Shown piece after piece: positions 18,506 through 27,352 of a stretch of 64,000 nt of DNA. The first letter of the stretch is position 1. Each line of letters starts with the position of its first letter. This stretch comes from Desulfocicer sp963675955 (GTDB lineage: Bacteria; Desulfobacterota; Desulfobacteria; Desulfobacterales; Desulfobacteraceae), in assembly GCA_963675955.2 (NCBI GenBank), contig CAXXVR010000002.1:248001-312000 (forward strand). The letters run 5' to 3'. Below the pieces are notes generated by a model that had not been told where the DNA came from, searched no databases, and saw only the letters and a program-made list of their open reading frames with translations. The translations under genes and the position numbers were made by a program.

Positions 18506-19749
18506 TTTGCATCCTCCGTCTTCAGTGCTTGTTCAATCTTCCCCTCGGTTGACAACCTGCCGATGGTACCGCCTGCCATCAGTTTGGGTAATTGTTCAAT
18601 ATCTTCAAGCTGCCTGAGAAGGCTGGAACCCGTTTGGTCATCACGATGGGCAACGGTGATGAAAGGAACCATTGTGTTGCCCAATGCATCCAGAAGAGCG
18701 GGGTTGTGCGTTGTTACAACAATATCAATATCCCGCTTTTGTCCCAGTGTTTTTAACATATCAATCAAAATTCTGGCCCTTGATGGATGCAGGCCGTTGT
18801 CGATCTCTTCAATAATCAGCAAACTATGTTCTTTTCGAGTCAAAAGGGCAGTAACAATGGCCAGGTACCGCAACGTGCCGTCAGACATGCCCCGGGCATC
18901 GACTTCATATTTTTGAATTCCCCAGCCTTCTTCGCAGTAAAGCATGGCATCGGTTTTAAATTTACCCACCGGTTCCGTCCATACCCGCTTGACATCTTTT
19001 TCCGGCAAGTCTTTCAGATAATGTGTCAAGACTTTTTCTACGTCTTCTTTCCTCTGACTCTCCAAACCCGCAAGGACGCCGGCAATATTGGAACCGTCGG
19101 ATTGGAGCGTATCGGACAAAGGCTTGTAATCCCGCATGTGGCTTGGAATCGGATCAAAAACAAATATTGCCCGCAATTCATTCAATATTTTTTTGACCGC
19201 GTCCACGACCTCTTTTCGGAGATGATGCGTTTCCGCCTGGGATAAAATGGCGTGTGAGCGATTCAGGTCGACTCTTTTTCCTCGGCCTTGTGTGCCCGTG
19301 TTAAAATACGTGGGCAAGCCCGGTGAATCTGATTCATCTTCTGCTGTTTTGAATAGAAATTTCTCTTTGATCGGCTTGTCTTTTCCGGATTGTGTCAGGA
19401 TTGACAGTGCCTCATAAGAAACCTCTACTTTTGTATCGTTCACTTTACAGCTAATTACATATTGATAATCCTGTTTTTCTGATTTTTCAGCAATCACCGT
19501 AATTGTAAATTTATCATACGGCTTGCGGCAAACCCATTCAAAACCGCCCCGAATTGGCAACAGATTGACGTCTCCATTAATGGCTTGTGAAATGGAAAAA
19601 TTGGAGGCAATCCTCATTAAAAAAAGAAATGTATCCAGTAAATTGGACTTACCGCTGGCATTTGCTCCAATCAGTATCGTCAGGGGATCAATATAAAATG
19701 TTGCCGTTTCGAAACTTTTCCAGTTTTCAACAGTAATCTCCTTGATCAT
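18502..19749 (-). CDS. ABC/OLD-like AAA ATPase in the BREX-like operon
   Basis: A 415-residue ATPase of the AAA_21/RecF-SMC-like class. Walker A is GANASGKS (28-35), the Walker B region is LLIIEEIDNGLHPSRA, and the switch histidine lies in VVTTHNPALLD. Related ATPases drive several two-gene defence systems together with a nuclease. ATG 19749 was chosen because GGAG lies five bases upstream; a GTG at 19755 overlapping the brxC stop is the alternative. The partner is the PIN protein directly downstream. Confidence 0.85.
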   Translation of the reverse strand: MIKEITVENWKSFETATFYIDPLTILIGANASGKSNLLDTFLFLMRIASNFSISQAINGDVNLLPIRGGFEWVCRKPYDKFTITVIAEKSEKQDYQYVISCKVNDTKVEVSYEALSILTQSGKDKPIKEKFLFKTAEDESDSPGLPTYFNTGTQGRGKRVDLNRSHAILSQAETHHLRKEVVDAVKKILNELRAIFVFDPIPSHMRDYKPLSDTLQSDGSNIAGVLAGLESQRKEDVEKVLTHYLKDLPEKDVKRVWTEPVGKFKTDAMLYCEEGWGIQKYEVDARGMSDGTLRYLAIVTALLTRKEHSLLIIEEIDNGLHPSRARILIDMLKTLGQKRDIDIVVTTHNPALLDALGNTMVPFITVAHRDDQTGSSLLRQLEDIEQLPKLMAGGTIGRLSTEGKIEQALKTEDAK

Positions 19750-19751
19750 AA

Positions 19752-22700
19752 TCACTCCACCTTCCAGGGTTTATCTTTTTTAATGGTGTCTGAACCATAT
19801 GATGCGAGCTCCGCTTTCAAAGCTGAAGTAATTTTTTTCTCAAATTCCTGTTGACCGGTTCGATAGTAGCCGAGCAAATGAGGCTTCAATTTAATGAGCA
19901 AATCATCAATTATAATTTTTTCTACGGATGTATCAGCCAGCGCTTCGGCAAGATGAGTTCGCATGTTTTCATCCGCCAAGCCTTCTTTGGCTTCATCGGT
20001 TACAGAGGGTTCCAACAGTCCGAGAAGCGGATTCGCAGCACTGTGGTCTGCGACATAATCCTTGACGTCATCCACACAGCCGCGCAGGTAATCAAGACAC
20101 TCATTGATGCCCCGCTGAATCAGTTTCAGGTATTTTTCCGGTTTGAAATTTGTTGTCTTACCCGGCTTGTAACCACATTCTGAGCAGATCCAGCCATTCT
20201 GAAGATCTGCCTGCACATCGGCCGGTTCACGTTCACAGACGTTTGATACCTGTACTTTTTCCAGCAATTGTCCCAGCTGTCGCTCAATTTCGGCCGGACT
20301 GTAGTGAGCACTCAATCCATTCACCTGTGACAGATTATGGAGGAAGCTATAGTCCTCAGAGGTCAGCACAGTATCCCGCAGTTTCTTCAGGTTTTTATGC
20401 AAGCCGGTGTGTTCACTGATGTACTGATTGACATAATCTTCCTGCAGGTCTTTCCACTGGGCGATGATGGCGCTTAACTCACCATCTGCACCTGAGGAAA
20501 GAACATAGCTCTCCACGTTGTTCAGAAGCGCCCCACAGGTCGTGTCGATTGTTTTCGGCAATCCCAGCGCTCTCAGCTCTCTCAATCGTGAGGTAATGGT
20601 GCTGAGTTCATCGATACGGTCGATAAAGTCACGGGCTTCCCGCAGGCGGTTGGCAAACGCTTCAATGCAGGTATAACGGTTCGGAGCATCGATATCGTCA
20701 TCATCTGCCAATCCGAACATATCCTTCATGGCATTCCGTACCGCATTGAAGCAGGAGATACGGCTTTCACGCGTATCTTTCGGGAGGGAAAACAGATCTG
20801 CCCATTCACCAATTGCTTCCGGGACATCTGATTCTGGCCAGGCAGAGAGGGCCTGTTTGGCGGTGTTAAATTCCCGGTCGGAATCAGATTCGGCTTGTTT
20901 TAGTGTGTCGAGCAACCTCTCAGCCGATGCCGGGGTATAGCTGTTGCCTTCTTTCCAAAGATCAAGCACATAAAGCGATTGGGTCAAATCATACCACAGG
21001 GTTTCATCCGGTCTGGTTCCCGGACGCAGTTCATCCAGCTTTTGCAGCCAGTCATTGGGGCTGCCCACAGAGCTGCGGTCATCCTGAGAGACCACCTTAC
21101 CGTCAATGGTATAACCGCTGATTTCACCAATACTGATCAACAGAGTGACAAGGATATCCACCCATACGTCGGTAAGGCCGAGATCGGTGGTCTTTAAGCG
21201 CTTTCGGGTATCTGCCATGGATGTAGACCCGGTCCCGGATTTACGGATATTGTCTTTGATCCGGTCTTTGGCTTTTCGGAAGGCTTCAACGCTTCCCGCC
21301 GACAAGGTGACTGCTGCTTCCCCTGATACTGAGGTGTTCAGAATCCCCAATGGCGCAAGAAATTTTTCCAGATCGGCTTTGCCGGTTCCATCTCCATCCG
21401 TCACAAGTCCCTTCCAGGTGGCATCGAGAATTCTTTTTCTCATGGCTGATGAAAGATCGGCGGTAAAAGAGTAGAGGGTTCTAAAATCAGGATGCAGCTC
21501 AAATGCGTTGAAAAGCGCCATGCCTCCAATCTTTTCGAATAAGGTGCTCAGCGCTCTCTCACTTTGAGGTATACTGTTGTATAATGAAAGCAACTCTGCC
21601 GGTTCACACAGGATGGACCAAACTTGATCTTTTGCATCCCATTGACGGATTTCACCCTCGACAAAGGCGGCCTGCAGACGTTCAATCACCGATTTTTTCG
21701 GCTGTACGTCAGTTTGACCGGCGGGGATATCCAGCATCTCTTTCAACAAATCATATTTTCGGCGGGTTGATTGTGTTGCACCACCGGCGTTGATCTGTGC
21801 TTGATAGTCCCCATAGAGTTTTACCAGTGCCATGCTGTGCTTGATCTCATCAACATCCTGAACAGGCAGCGTGGCCGGCAACCAGATTAAGGTGCGACCG
21901 TTACCGTGTTGAATTTGGTCCATTTCAACATCAAGTGGTGATGCCGATGGAAAGAGAATGAGAGCGTGCAGGGCTTTTACCGGCGGGACGTCTTTTATGA
22001 ATCCGGCCGTCTGGTGGTCGCTTATGACTGTTTTTATGGATTCAAGGCGGTAATCAACGGAACGGCGCGTTCTCTGCCAGTCAATATCAAGCTGTGTGGC
22101 AAAGCTGTGACCCGGAGGGATTGTTCCACCTAAGGGGCTTCCCGGAAATCGGAAAAACAGTTCCAAGTGGGAACGGTAGGCGCTTTCGGTCTGAATGTCG
22201 TCTCCGAAGCCGTTTCGTACCCTGTCAATCTCAACAAGAAGTTCTTCGCGTTCACCGCCGTCACCTTCTATTGAAAGGAAGAATGTCGGATTGTTATCGG
22301 CACCTTTTCGGCGCAGCGCACTAAAGGAGTTGGTAATTTTGTCCAGCAGGTTGATTGTTTCCGTATCACTGCCGGCAGGATTGGACTCATGGCCCGGCCA
22401 CCTGAGTAGAAGTGCATCATTGAGCCTGGATATATCCAGTTCCTCTTTAACCATTGAAAGAACAATCAACGCCTTGATCAGCCGTTCGCCGGCATCCCTG
22501 GCAAATTCCTTGGCTTTATCATCCCACCTTCTGTAGGGCGCTCGGCCCAGAACTTCATCACGGACATTGCTGCAGAATCGTTCAAACAAGGCGTAGTATT
22601 TCTGCATCTCCGAATCATCACTGATGATCTTGTTTCGGAGGTCTTCGTAATTAAAAACATCATCCAACACTGCAACACGTTTCCAGTCTGTGTCTGCAGA

Positions 22701-23936
22701 TGTGTTTCTTTCAATGAATTCCTGAACGAACCCCAGCGCCCCACGTGACCGACCGCCTCTGTTGGTAATGACGGTGAGGCAGTAAAGAGCGAAAGGATGC
22801 ATGGGATATACATCCGCAAAATGCTTTGACTCATCCGTGACTGGTTCGCGCTCACGGAAGTATCGTTTAAAAAAGCCGGTAAACGTTCCCCGGAAATGAG
22901 GCTGCAGTTCATCCTTGAATAGATCTGCAAGCTTATGAATACATTTTGATTTATCTCTAAAGAGCCTGTGGTTATAGATGCGATGAAACTGGGTCACCGG
23001 TATGTTTATGGATTGAAACCTGCCGGATTGCCCCGACAATTTACCCATTAACTCCGCGTCGTAAGTTCTGCCTGCTTGACGGGCAATATTCTGGATCTCT
23101 TCCTGAATAGCACCGAATACCCAGAATGGCTGATCTCCTGCCAGACCGGCTTCCGCCAGCTGGCCAAGAAAAGCAGTGCCTCGATTAAAATGCTCGTCGC
23201 TTTGAATAAGGTGAAGGTAGAGCTCGTCAATGAAAATAATAACGCCTTCATATCCTTGACGTCTTGCAATACCAACCAATTTTTTCACCTTTTCAACAAT
23301 GGTGGTTTGTGAATCTTCAATTGATATCCCAAGCGAAACGGCTGCATCTTCAATGACACTTTTCTGGTATGTCCTGTCGTACCCCTCGATTTTTGCCAAT
23401 GACATGGACTGATTGTCCTGCAGCCAGTTATTCACCTCCTCTTTTATCCCGGGAGCCAACTGACTGAAACGATTCAAGTAGGCTTCGGTATTTGAAAGGG
23501 TGTCTGTGACCGGTGGCTTTAATGAACGAAGTTTTTTCGTCACAGCCTGCCACAGCGCTTCCTCAAGAGTGAGATCCTGATTCTCAATAGCTGTAAAGTT
23601 GATGATCAAAAATTCCCGTGGCGTGAGATCATCCATCCTCCACTCCGGTTTTTCATCCAGAAACTGCTTTCTGAGCATCGGTTCGCTAAGAATAGCAGAG
23701 AGCCATGCCATAAATATGGTTTTGCCTGAACCATACAATCCTGTGACAAAAAAACCCCGACCCTGTTTACGGTGAATTCTGTCCAGAATAATCCTGGAGG
23801 ATTCTTCCACCTCGGGAAGCATGACAAAACTGTTAAATATTCTAACCCGACTGGGTGCATCCTGAGTTGATTCGTTGAAATTTTCAACCCAGCTTTTGAC
23901 CGGTGTAAAATCAAACATATCTTTCATTAACGGCAT
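19752..23936 (-). CDS. brxC: BrxC/PglY-type BREX ATPase
   Basis: A 1394-residue P-loop protein of the BrxC/PglY (DUF6079-type) family. Walker A is GLYGSGKT (66-73) and Walker B is VIIFIDELYLHL near residue 235. A zinc-ribbon-like ICSECGYKPGKT sits near the C-terminus. It is the largest and a universal BREX component, thought to form an ATP-dependent assembly with PglZ and the methylase. It starts one base after the brxF stop and its C-terminal KPWKVE codons form the ribosome site of the next gene. Confidence 0.92.
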   Translation of the reverse strand: MPLMKDMFDFTPVKSWVENFNESTQDAPSRVRIFNSFVMLPEVEESSRIILDRIHRKQGRGFFVTGLYGSGKTIFMAWLSAILSEPMLRKQFLDEKPEWRMDDLTPREFLIINFTAIENQDLTLEEALWQAVTKKLRSLKPPVTDTLSNTEAYLNRFSQLAPGIKEEVNNWLQDNQSMSLAKIEGYDRTYQKSVIEDAAVSLGISIEDSQTTIVEKVKKLVGIARRQGYEGVIIFIDELYLHLIQSDEHFNRGTAFLGQLAEAGLAGDQPFWVFGAIQEEIQNIARQAGRTYDAELMGKLSGQSGRFQSINIPVTQFHRIYNHRLFRDKSKCIHKLADLFKDELQPHFRGTFTGFFKRYFREREPVTDESKHFADVYPMHPFALYCLTVITNRGGRSRGALGFVQEFIERNTSADTDWKRVAVLDDVFNYEDLRNKIISDDSEMQKYYALFERFCSNVRDEVLGRAPYRRWDDKAKEFARDAGERLIKALIVLSMVKEELDISRLNDALLLRWPGHESNPAGSDTETINLLDKITNSFSALRRKGADNNPTFFLSIEGDGGEREELLVEIDRVRNGFGDDIQTESAYRSHLELFFRFPGSPLGGTIPPGHSFATQLDIDWQRTRRSVDYRLESIKTVISDHQTAGFIKDVPPVKALHALILFPSASPLDVEMDQIQHGNGRTLIWLPATLPVQDVDEIKHSMALVKLYGDYQAQINAGGATQSTRRKYDLLKEMLDIPAGQTDVQPKKSVIERLQAAFVEGEIRQWDAKDQVWSILCEPAELLSLYNSIPQSERALSTLFEKIGGMALFNAFELHPDFRTLYSFTADLSSAMRKRILDATWKGLVTDGDGTGKADLEKFLAPLGILNTSVSGEAAVTLSAGSVEAFRKAKDRIKDNIRKSGTGSTSMADTRKRLKTTDLGLTDVWVDILVTLLISIGEISGYTIDGKVVSQDDRSSVGSPNDWLQKLDELRPGTRPDETLWYDLTQSLYVLDLWKEGNSYTPASAERLLDTLKQAESDSDREFNTAKQALSAWPESDVPEAIGEWADLFSLPKDTRESRISCFNAVRNAMKDMFGLADDDDIDAPNRYTCIEAFANRLREARDFIDRIDELSTITSRLRELRALGLPKTIDTTCGALLNNVESYVLSSGADGELSAIIAQWKDLQEDYVNQYISEHTGLHKNLKKLRDTVLTSEDYSFLHNLSQVNGLSAHYSPAEIERQLGQLLEKVQVSNVCEREPADVQADLQNGWICSECGYKPGKTTNFKPEKYLKLIQRGINECLDYLRGCVDDVKDYVADHSAANPLLGLLEPSVTDEAKEGLADENMRTHLAEALADTSVEKIIIDDLLIKLKPHLLGYYRTGQQEFEKKITSALKAELASYGSDTIKKDKPWKVE

Positions 23937-23937
23937 A

Positions 23938-24483
23938 TCAGGCCTCCAGTTCCACTATGGGTTGATCTCCACGGGTTAATGTGTGCTCTCCGCATCTGCA
24001 CATCTGACCGGCCATTCGCCCCGTTAAGACCATCAAAATTCTCTTATTCCCCACAGCATGGTTGTACCACGTCGTGACCGGGTCCATCCCCAGCGCAAAA
24101 ACAAGCTCCATATGATCAAGAACCGTCAGTCCTTCCGGCTGAAACTGTTCTGCAACGCTGTCATGCACCGCTTGCCGCAAACGGCTCCCGAAGCGTTTCA
24201 AATCACTATTCAAAGTGTCCGGATGGAAGTCGTATATCTCTTTGAGCAAAGGGTCTTCATCTATGAGGTCAAGAATGATGGTGTTCACCGCAATGTAATG
24301 GGTCGTGCCAAATTCTGATGCGTCGGCAATACATTTGGCCAGCCATGATTTACCTGAACCTTGACGGCCCACCAGACAGCATAAGGTCCGCCCACCGGTG
24401 TTACCTGTGTTTATCAGACCTTTCAACTGTTCTATTGCTCTGGATTGAGCTGGGGTTGGTGTGTTATTACCAGGCATTGACAT
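23938..24483 (-). CDS. brxF: BrxF, BREX type 3-associated P-loop protein
   Basis: A 181-residue single-domain P-loop protein; Walker A is GRQGSGKS (39-46) and a conserved ILMVLTGRMAGQ lies near the end. This combination, directly ahead of brxC, is typical of BrxF of type 3 BREX. It overlaps brxA by 17 bases. Its role is unknown; small size and order suggest it works with BrxC. Confidence 0.85.
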   Translation of the reverse strand: MSMPGNNTPTPAQSRAIEQLKGLINTGNTGGRTLCCLVGRQGSGKSWLAKCIADASEFGTTHYIAVNTIILDLIDEDPLLKEIYDFHPDTLNSDLKRFGSRLRQAVHDSVAEQFQPEGLTVLDHMELVFALGMDPVTTWYNHAVGNKRILMVLTGRMAGQMCRCGEHTLTRGDQPIVELEA

Positions 24484-25222
24484 ATTTCTCCAAGGTTTGA
24501 TACGTCAGCAGTATCTGATCTGTTTGCCCATGGCGGTGATATTCACAATGCCCTTTGGCTGAGAGATTGTTTACCCCGGCTATTAAGAGAGATCTGTTGC
24601 ATAAAAATACTGGTGCAATAATGCTCTGGTTCATCAGTGTTGCCGTAGAAGGGGCTCGCCATCCATTGCGAAGGCAGTCGAAATAAATTGCATATCCAAG
24701 AATAGATTCCGTTGGCAGATATGTTTTTACCTTATAATTTGATTTTGATAACTTCAGCTTTCCTGACTTGACCAGTATCGACCTCACTCGGTCTCGCGTC
24801 GATTGAGGCATCCGCTGGTATTTTTTCTCTAAAAGTTGGTCAAGATGGTATTTGGAAAAGACCGCTTCACCGGTATTGAGAAAGCTGTCCGTAGCAAGAA
24901 GAGAGAGGATTTCATAGAGAATGGGAGTTGTCATGCACAGCTGGAAAAAGATCAAATCCTGTACGGCGTTGTCTTCATTTCTTATCTTTTTAAACATTCT
25001 CAGGAATGGTGTATTAACAATGGTGCCGTTCTCAATTTCCAAAAATCTAAATTTCATGTGTTGCCAGAGTTTTTCTTTATTGGACTCTGACTTTTGCGGC
25101 CAACTTTGGATGCAGGAATTGCGCACCGCCTTCTGATTTTTATTCTCCAAAGCAAAGTCAAGGAGGGTCAATGTTTCCTCTAAAAGAAAACCATATCCAA
25201 TGGTTGAAAATTTTTTATCCAT
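24467..25222 (-). CDS. brxA: BrxA-like (DUF1819) protein
   Basis: A 251-residue all-helical protein. The N-terminal GYGFLLEETLTLLDFA, the central RVRSILVKSGKLK and the overall length fit the BrxA/DUF1819 family, small DNA-binding proteins of BREX systems. In type 3 BREX brxA is often last; here it leads the large operon. Identification rests on general pattern and neighbourhood, so it is less certain than brxC or pglZ. It overlaps brxF. Confidence 0.65.
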   Translation of the reverse strand: MDKKFSTIGYGFLLEETLTLLDFALENKNQKAVRNSCIQSWPQKSESNKEKLWQHMKFRFLEIENGTIVNTPFLRMFKKIRNEDNAVQDLIFFQLCMTTPILYEILSLLATDSFLNTGEAVFSKYHLDQLLEKKYQRMPQSTRDRVRSILVKSGKLKLSKSNYKVKTYLPTESILGYAIYFDCLRNGWRAPSTATLMNQSIIAPVFLCNRSLLIAGVNNLSAKGHCEYHRHGQTDQILLTYQTLEKYVNAW

Positions 25223-25262
25223 TCAGGTCTTAACCTCGAAAATCGTTTTAAATCTAACTGAA

Positions 25263-25427
25263 TTATTTTTCATCACCTGAATCAGTATTTGACACAGCAC
25301 TGCCAGCTTCATTATCATTTTGTTCTGGTTTCTTCAATTTTGTTTCCAAGGATTTTAAACGGGATTTGATTATTTCCATATCCGGTTTGGGCGTTGCAAT
25401 GCCCCGGCTCAAAAAAATGACAGTCAT
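25263..25427 (-). CDS. Possible small leader protein of the BREX-like operon
   Basis: A 54-codon open frame between the divergent promoter region and brxA. An inner ATG at 25379 would give a 38-residue coiled-coil-like peptide, MEIIKSRLKSLETKLKK plus an acidic tail. Neither start has a good ribosome site. A TATAAT box lies 22 bases upstream of the outer ATG. It may be a real small protein or only a leader transcript. The rest of 25223-25490 holds nothing else that I can name. Confidence 0.35.
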   Translation of the reverse strand: MTVIFLSRGIATPKPDMEIIKSRLKSLETKLKKPEQNDNEAGSAVSNTDSGDEK

Positions 25428-25448
25428 AGTCAATTAATAGTTTATCTG

Positions 25449-25476
25449 ATTATACGCTTTAATGCCATGGTAAAGC
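25449..25476 (-). promoter_or_regulatory. Candidate promoter of the BREX-like operon
   Basis: On the - strand a perfect TATAAT lies at 25454-25449. The only -35-like sequence at 16-17 bp spacing is GCTTTA, which is poor, so the promoter may need activation or be weak. It points into the brxA-herA operon and is 37 bases from the inverted repeat at 25491. Confidence 0.3.
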
Positions 25477-25490
25477 CGCTTCTACAGTTT

Positions 25491-25565
25491 TTATATGGCA
25501 CATTTTCCATTATTGCGCCATAGTTCTTTTTTATATGGCGCAATAATGGAAAATGTGCCATATAA
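25491..25565. promoter_or_regulatory. 32-bp perfect inverted repeat at the fic start, likely operator
   Basis: Two 32-bp arms (25491-25522 and 25534-25565) are exact reverse complements around an 11-base centre. The left arm begins TTATATGGCACATTTTCC and ends TTGCGCCATA. The right arm ends six bases before the preferred fic start and would cover its ribosome site. It could be an operator bound by the Fic-like HTH protein or a hairpin controlling translation. A diverged half copy lies at 31609-31641. Confidence 0.75.
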
Positions 25566-25570
25566 TTATC

Positions 25571-26968
25571 ATGCCAAAACATATACCGCAAAATGAGTTA
25601 GATGCTGTTCTGAGAGCCGTCGACCAATTTACTGAAGGCGCGTCCGTTAAAGATATCAGTGCCATCATGAAAAATTTGTTGCCACGTAGGACGCTTCAGC
25701 GACGTCTGGGACAACTTGTAGCCCAGAAGAAGCTAATCTTACAAGGCAGGGGCCGAGGCAGCAAATATCTTAAGAAACAAAAAGCTGTAATAGAGTCTAC
25801 ACTCCCAGTTTTTAAAGCTGAGGCCCATGCCGAGATATATATTCCGATTTCTCAGGAAGGAAATCAGATTAAGCAGATAATTCGGGGACCGGTTCAGAAT
25901 CGCCAGCCAGTGGGATATAATAAAAATTTTATTGATGATTATATCCCCAATACGACCTTCTACCTTTCTTTTGAGATTCGGCAGCATCTTTATGAAATTG
26001 GGCAATCTTTGGATGATCACCGACCTGCCGGAACATATGCACGCCAGATATTTAATCGTATTTTGATTGACCTGTCATGGAATTCAAGCCGTCTGGAGGG
26101 AAATACGTATTCCTTACTTGAAACAGATCGTTTGCTGGAATTTGGTGAGGCTGCTGAGGGAAAGCAGGCAAAAGAATCACAAATGATTCTAAACCACAAG
26201 GCTGCCATCGAACTCTTAGTGGAACAGGCCCGGGAAGTTGGATTCAACAGCTATACAATCTGCAATCTTCATGCACTGCTATCAGACAACTTGCTGGCCG
26301 ATTCAAGGGCTTGTGGGAAGTTGCGTATTATCCCGGTTGGCATAAGCGGGACAGTTTATATACCTTTGGAAGTACCTCAATTGATACAAGAGTCTTTTTT
26401 GAAAGTGCTTGAAAAAGCCACTGCAATTGAAAACCCATTTGAACAGGCTTTTTTTGTAATGGTTCATTTGCCTTACCTCCAGCCCTTTGAAGATGTAAAC
26501 AAGGGGGTTTCGCGTCTATCTGCAAATATCCCCCTTATTCGAGACAATTTATGTCCCCTTTCATTTGTTGATGTACCTGACCAAGCCTATATTGATGGGC
26601 TGATGGGCATATATGAACTGAATAAAATTGCGCTGTTCAGGGACGTTTTTGTATGGGCATATGAACGTTCTTGCACCCGCTATTCAGCTGTACGCAGTTC
26701 TCTTGGAGAGCCTGACCCCTTCAGGCTTCACCACCGCGTACTCATTTTTAATGTTGTAAATAATGTTGTGATTGGTGTTATGAGTAAAAAGATGGCAGTG
26801 TCTTTCATAAAGCATAATGCCGTTGAAAAAATTGAGTCAAAGGAGCAGAAGCGTTTTGTTGAAGCTGTAGAAACGGAATTGATGAGTCTGCATATTGGGA
26901 ATATTGCCCGTTACAGATTGCGTCCCGCTGAATATGAAAGATGGAGAAAAATATGGGACGTACAATGA
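25571..26968 (+). CDS. Fic-domain protein with N-terminal winged helix, degenerate Fic motif
   Basis: A 465-residue protein divergent from the BREX-like operon. The first 70 residues form a likely winged helix (ISAIMKNLLPRRTLQRRLGQL). A Fic-type inhibitory motif SSRLEGN lies near residue 180. The Fic active-site motif HPFxDGNGRxxR appears as QPFEDVNKGVSR: the catalytic histidine is glutamine and the phosphate-binding loop is changed, so AMP transfer is unlikely. Most probably it is a regulator of the island and of itself through the adjacent inverted repeat. ATG 25553 is an alternative start that lies inside the repeat. Confidence 0.8.
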   Translation: MPKHIPQNELDAVLRAVDQFTEGASVKDISAIMKNLLPRRTLQRRLGQLVAQKKLILQGRGRGSKYLKKQKAVIESTLPVFKAEAHAEIYIPISQEGNQIKQIIRGPVQNRQPVGYNKNFIDDYIPNTTFYLSFEIRQHLYEIGQSLDDHRPAGTYARQIFNRILIDLSWNSSRLEGNTYSLLETDRLLEFGEAAEGKQAKESQMILNHKAAIELLVEQAREVGFNSYTICNLHALLSDNLLADSRACGKLRIIPVGISGTVYIPLEVPQLIQESFLKVLEKATAIENPFEQAFFVMVHLPYLQPFEDVNKGVSRLSANIPLIRDNLCPLSFVDVPDQAYIDGLMGIYELNKIALFRDVFVWAYERSCTRYSAVRSSLGEPDPFRLHHRVLIFNVVNNVVIGVMSKKMAVSFIKHNAVEKIESKEQKRFVEAVETELMSLHIGNIARYRLRPAEYERWRKIWDVQ

Positions 26969-26981
26969 TATTCATCAGAAC

Positions 26982-27168
26982 CGTCGGTCACTTGCCCGGG
27001 CTTGAGATAGAGCCATCCTTTCCCGATAATCTGGTTGTGTACGCCGAATTTAACTTTAATTTCCCGGGAGGTCATGAATTCTGTCGTGGCTCCCAGGGCA
27101 TCTCCCATGAATGCTGCCTTGGCCTTGTCCATAATTTCTTCCCAAGCAGGTGATTCAATGCTTTTCAT
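26982..27168 (-). pseudogene. draG: draG fragment (N-terminal) at the right edge of the defence island
   Basis: This codes for the first part of dinitrogenase reductase-activating glycohydrolase: KAKAAFMGDALGATTEF through GWLYLKPGQVTD, then sequence unrelated to draG. Against the intact gene (31681-32589) it lacks four codons: MGVALGDALG is reduced to MGDALG, a slip between short repeats. Homology continues upstream of the ATG to about 27178. Together with 9911-9979 it marks an interrupted draG copy; about 430 bp of the middle and the 3' end are gone. Confidence 0.9.
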
Positions 27169-27269
27169 TTAGATTACAGCTCTCCCCATGCGGCCCATTT
27201 TATAATCATCCCCAATTTACAAATAAAGGATGCCAAATTCTAAGGAGTATCATGTCAGCAAATTCCTTT

Positions 27270-27352
27270 AATTCGATGATCAAGTTCCCCAGGCTTTTGT
27301 TACCAGATTAAGGTTAAGTGTATGCCGGGAGAAAAGGCTTGATCATCGAATT
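27270..27352. repeat. 15-bp perfect inverted repeat
   Basis: AATTCGATGATCAAG at 27270 and its exact complement at 27338, 53 bases apart, followed by seven Ts. It could be a poor terminator or a remnant of a mobile element end. It lies in the 340-base stretch between the draG and oprM fragments. Confidence 0.4.

Noticed and set aside
9980..26981. Integrase-driven genomic island with tRNA target
   Set aside because: No tRNA, integrase or matching direct repeats were found at the two draG joins.
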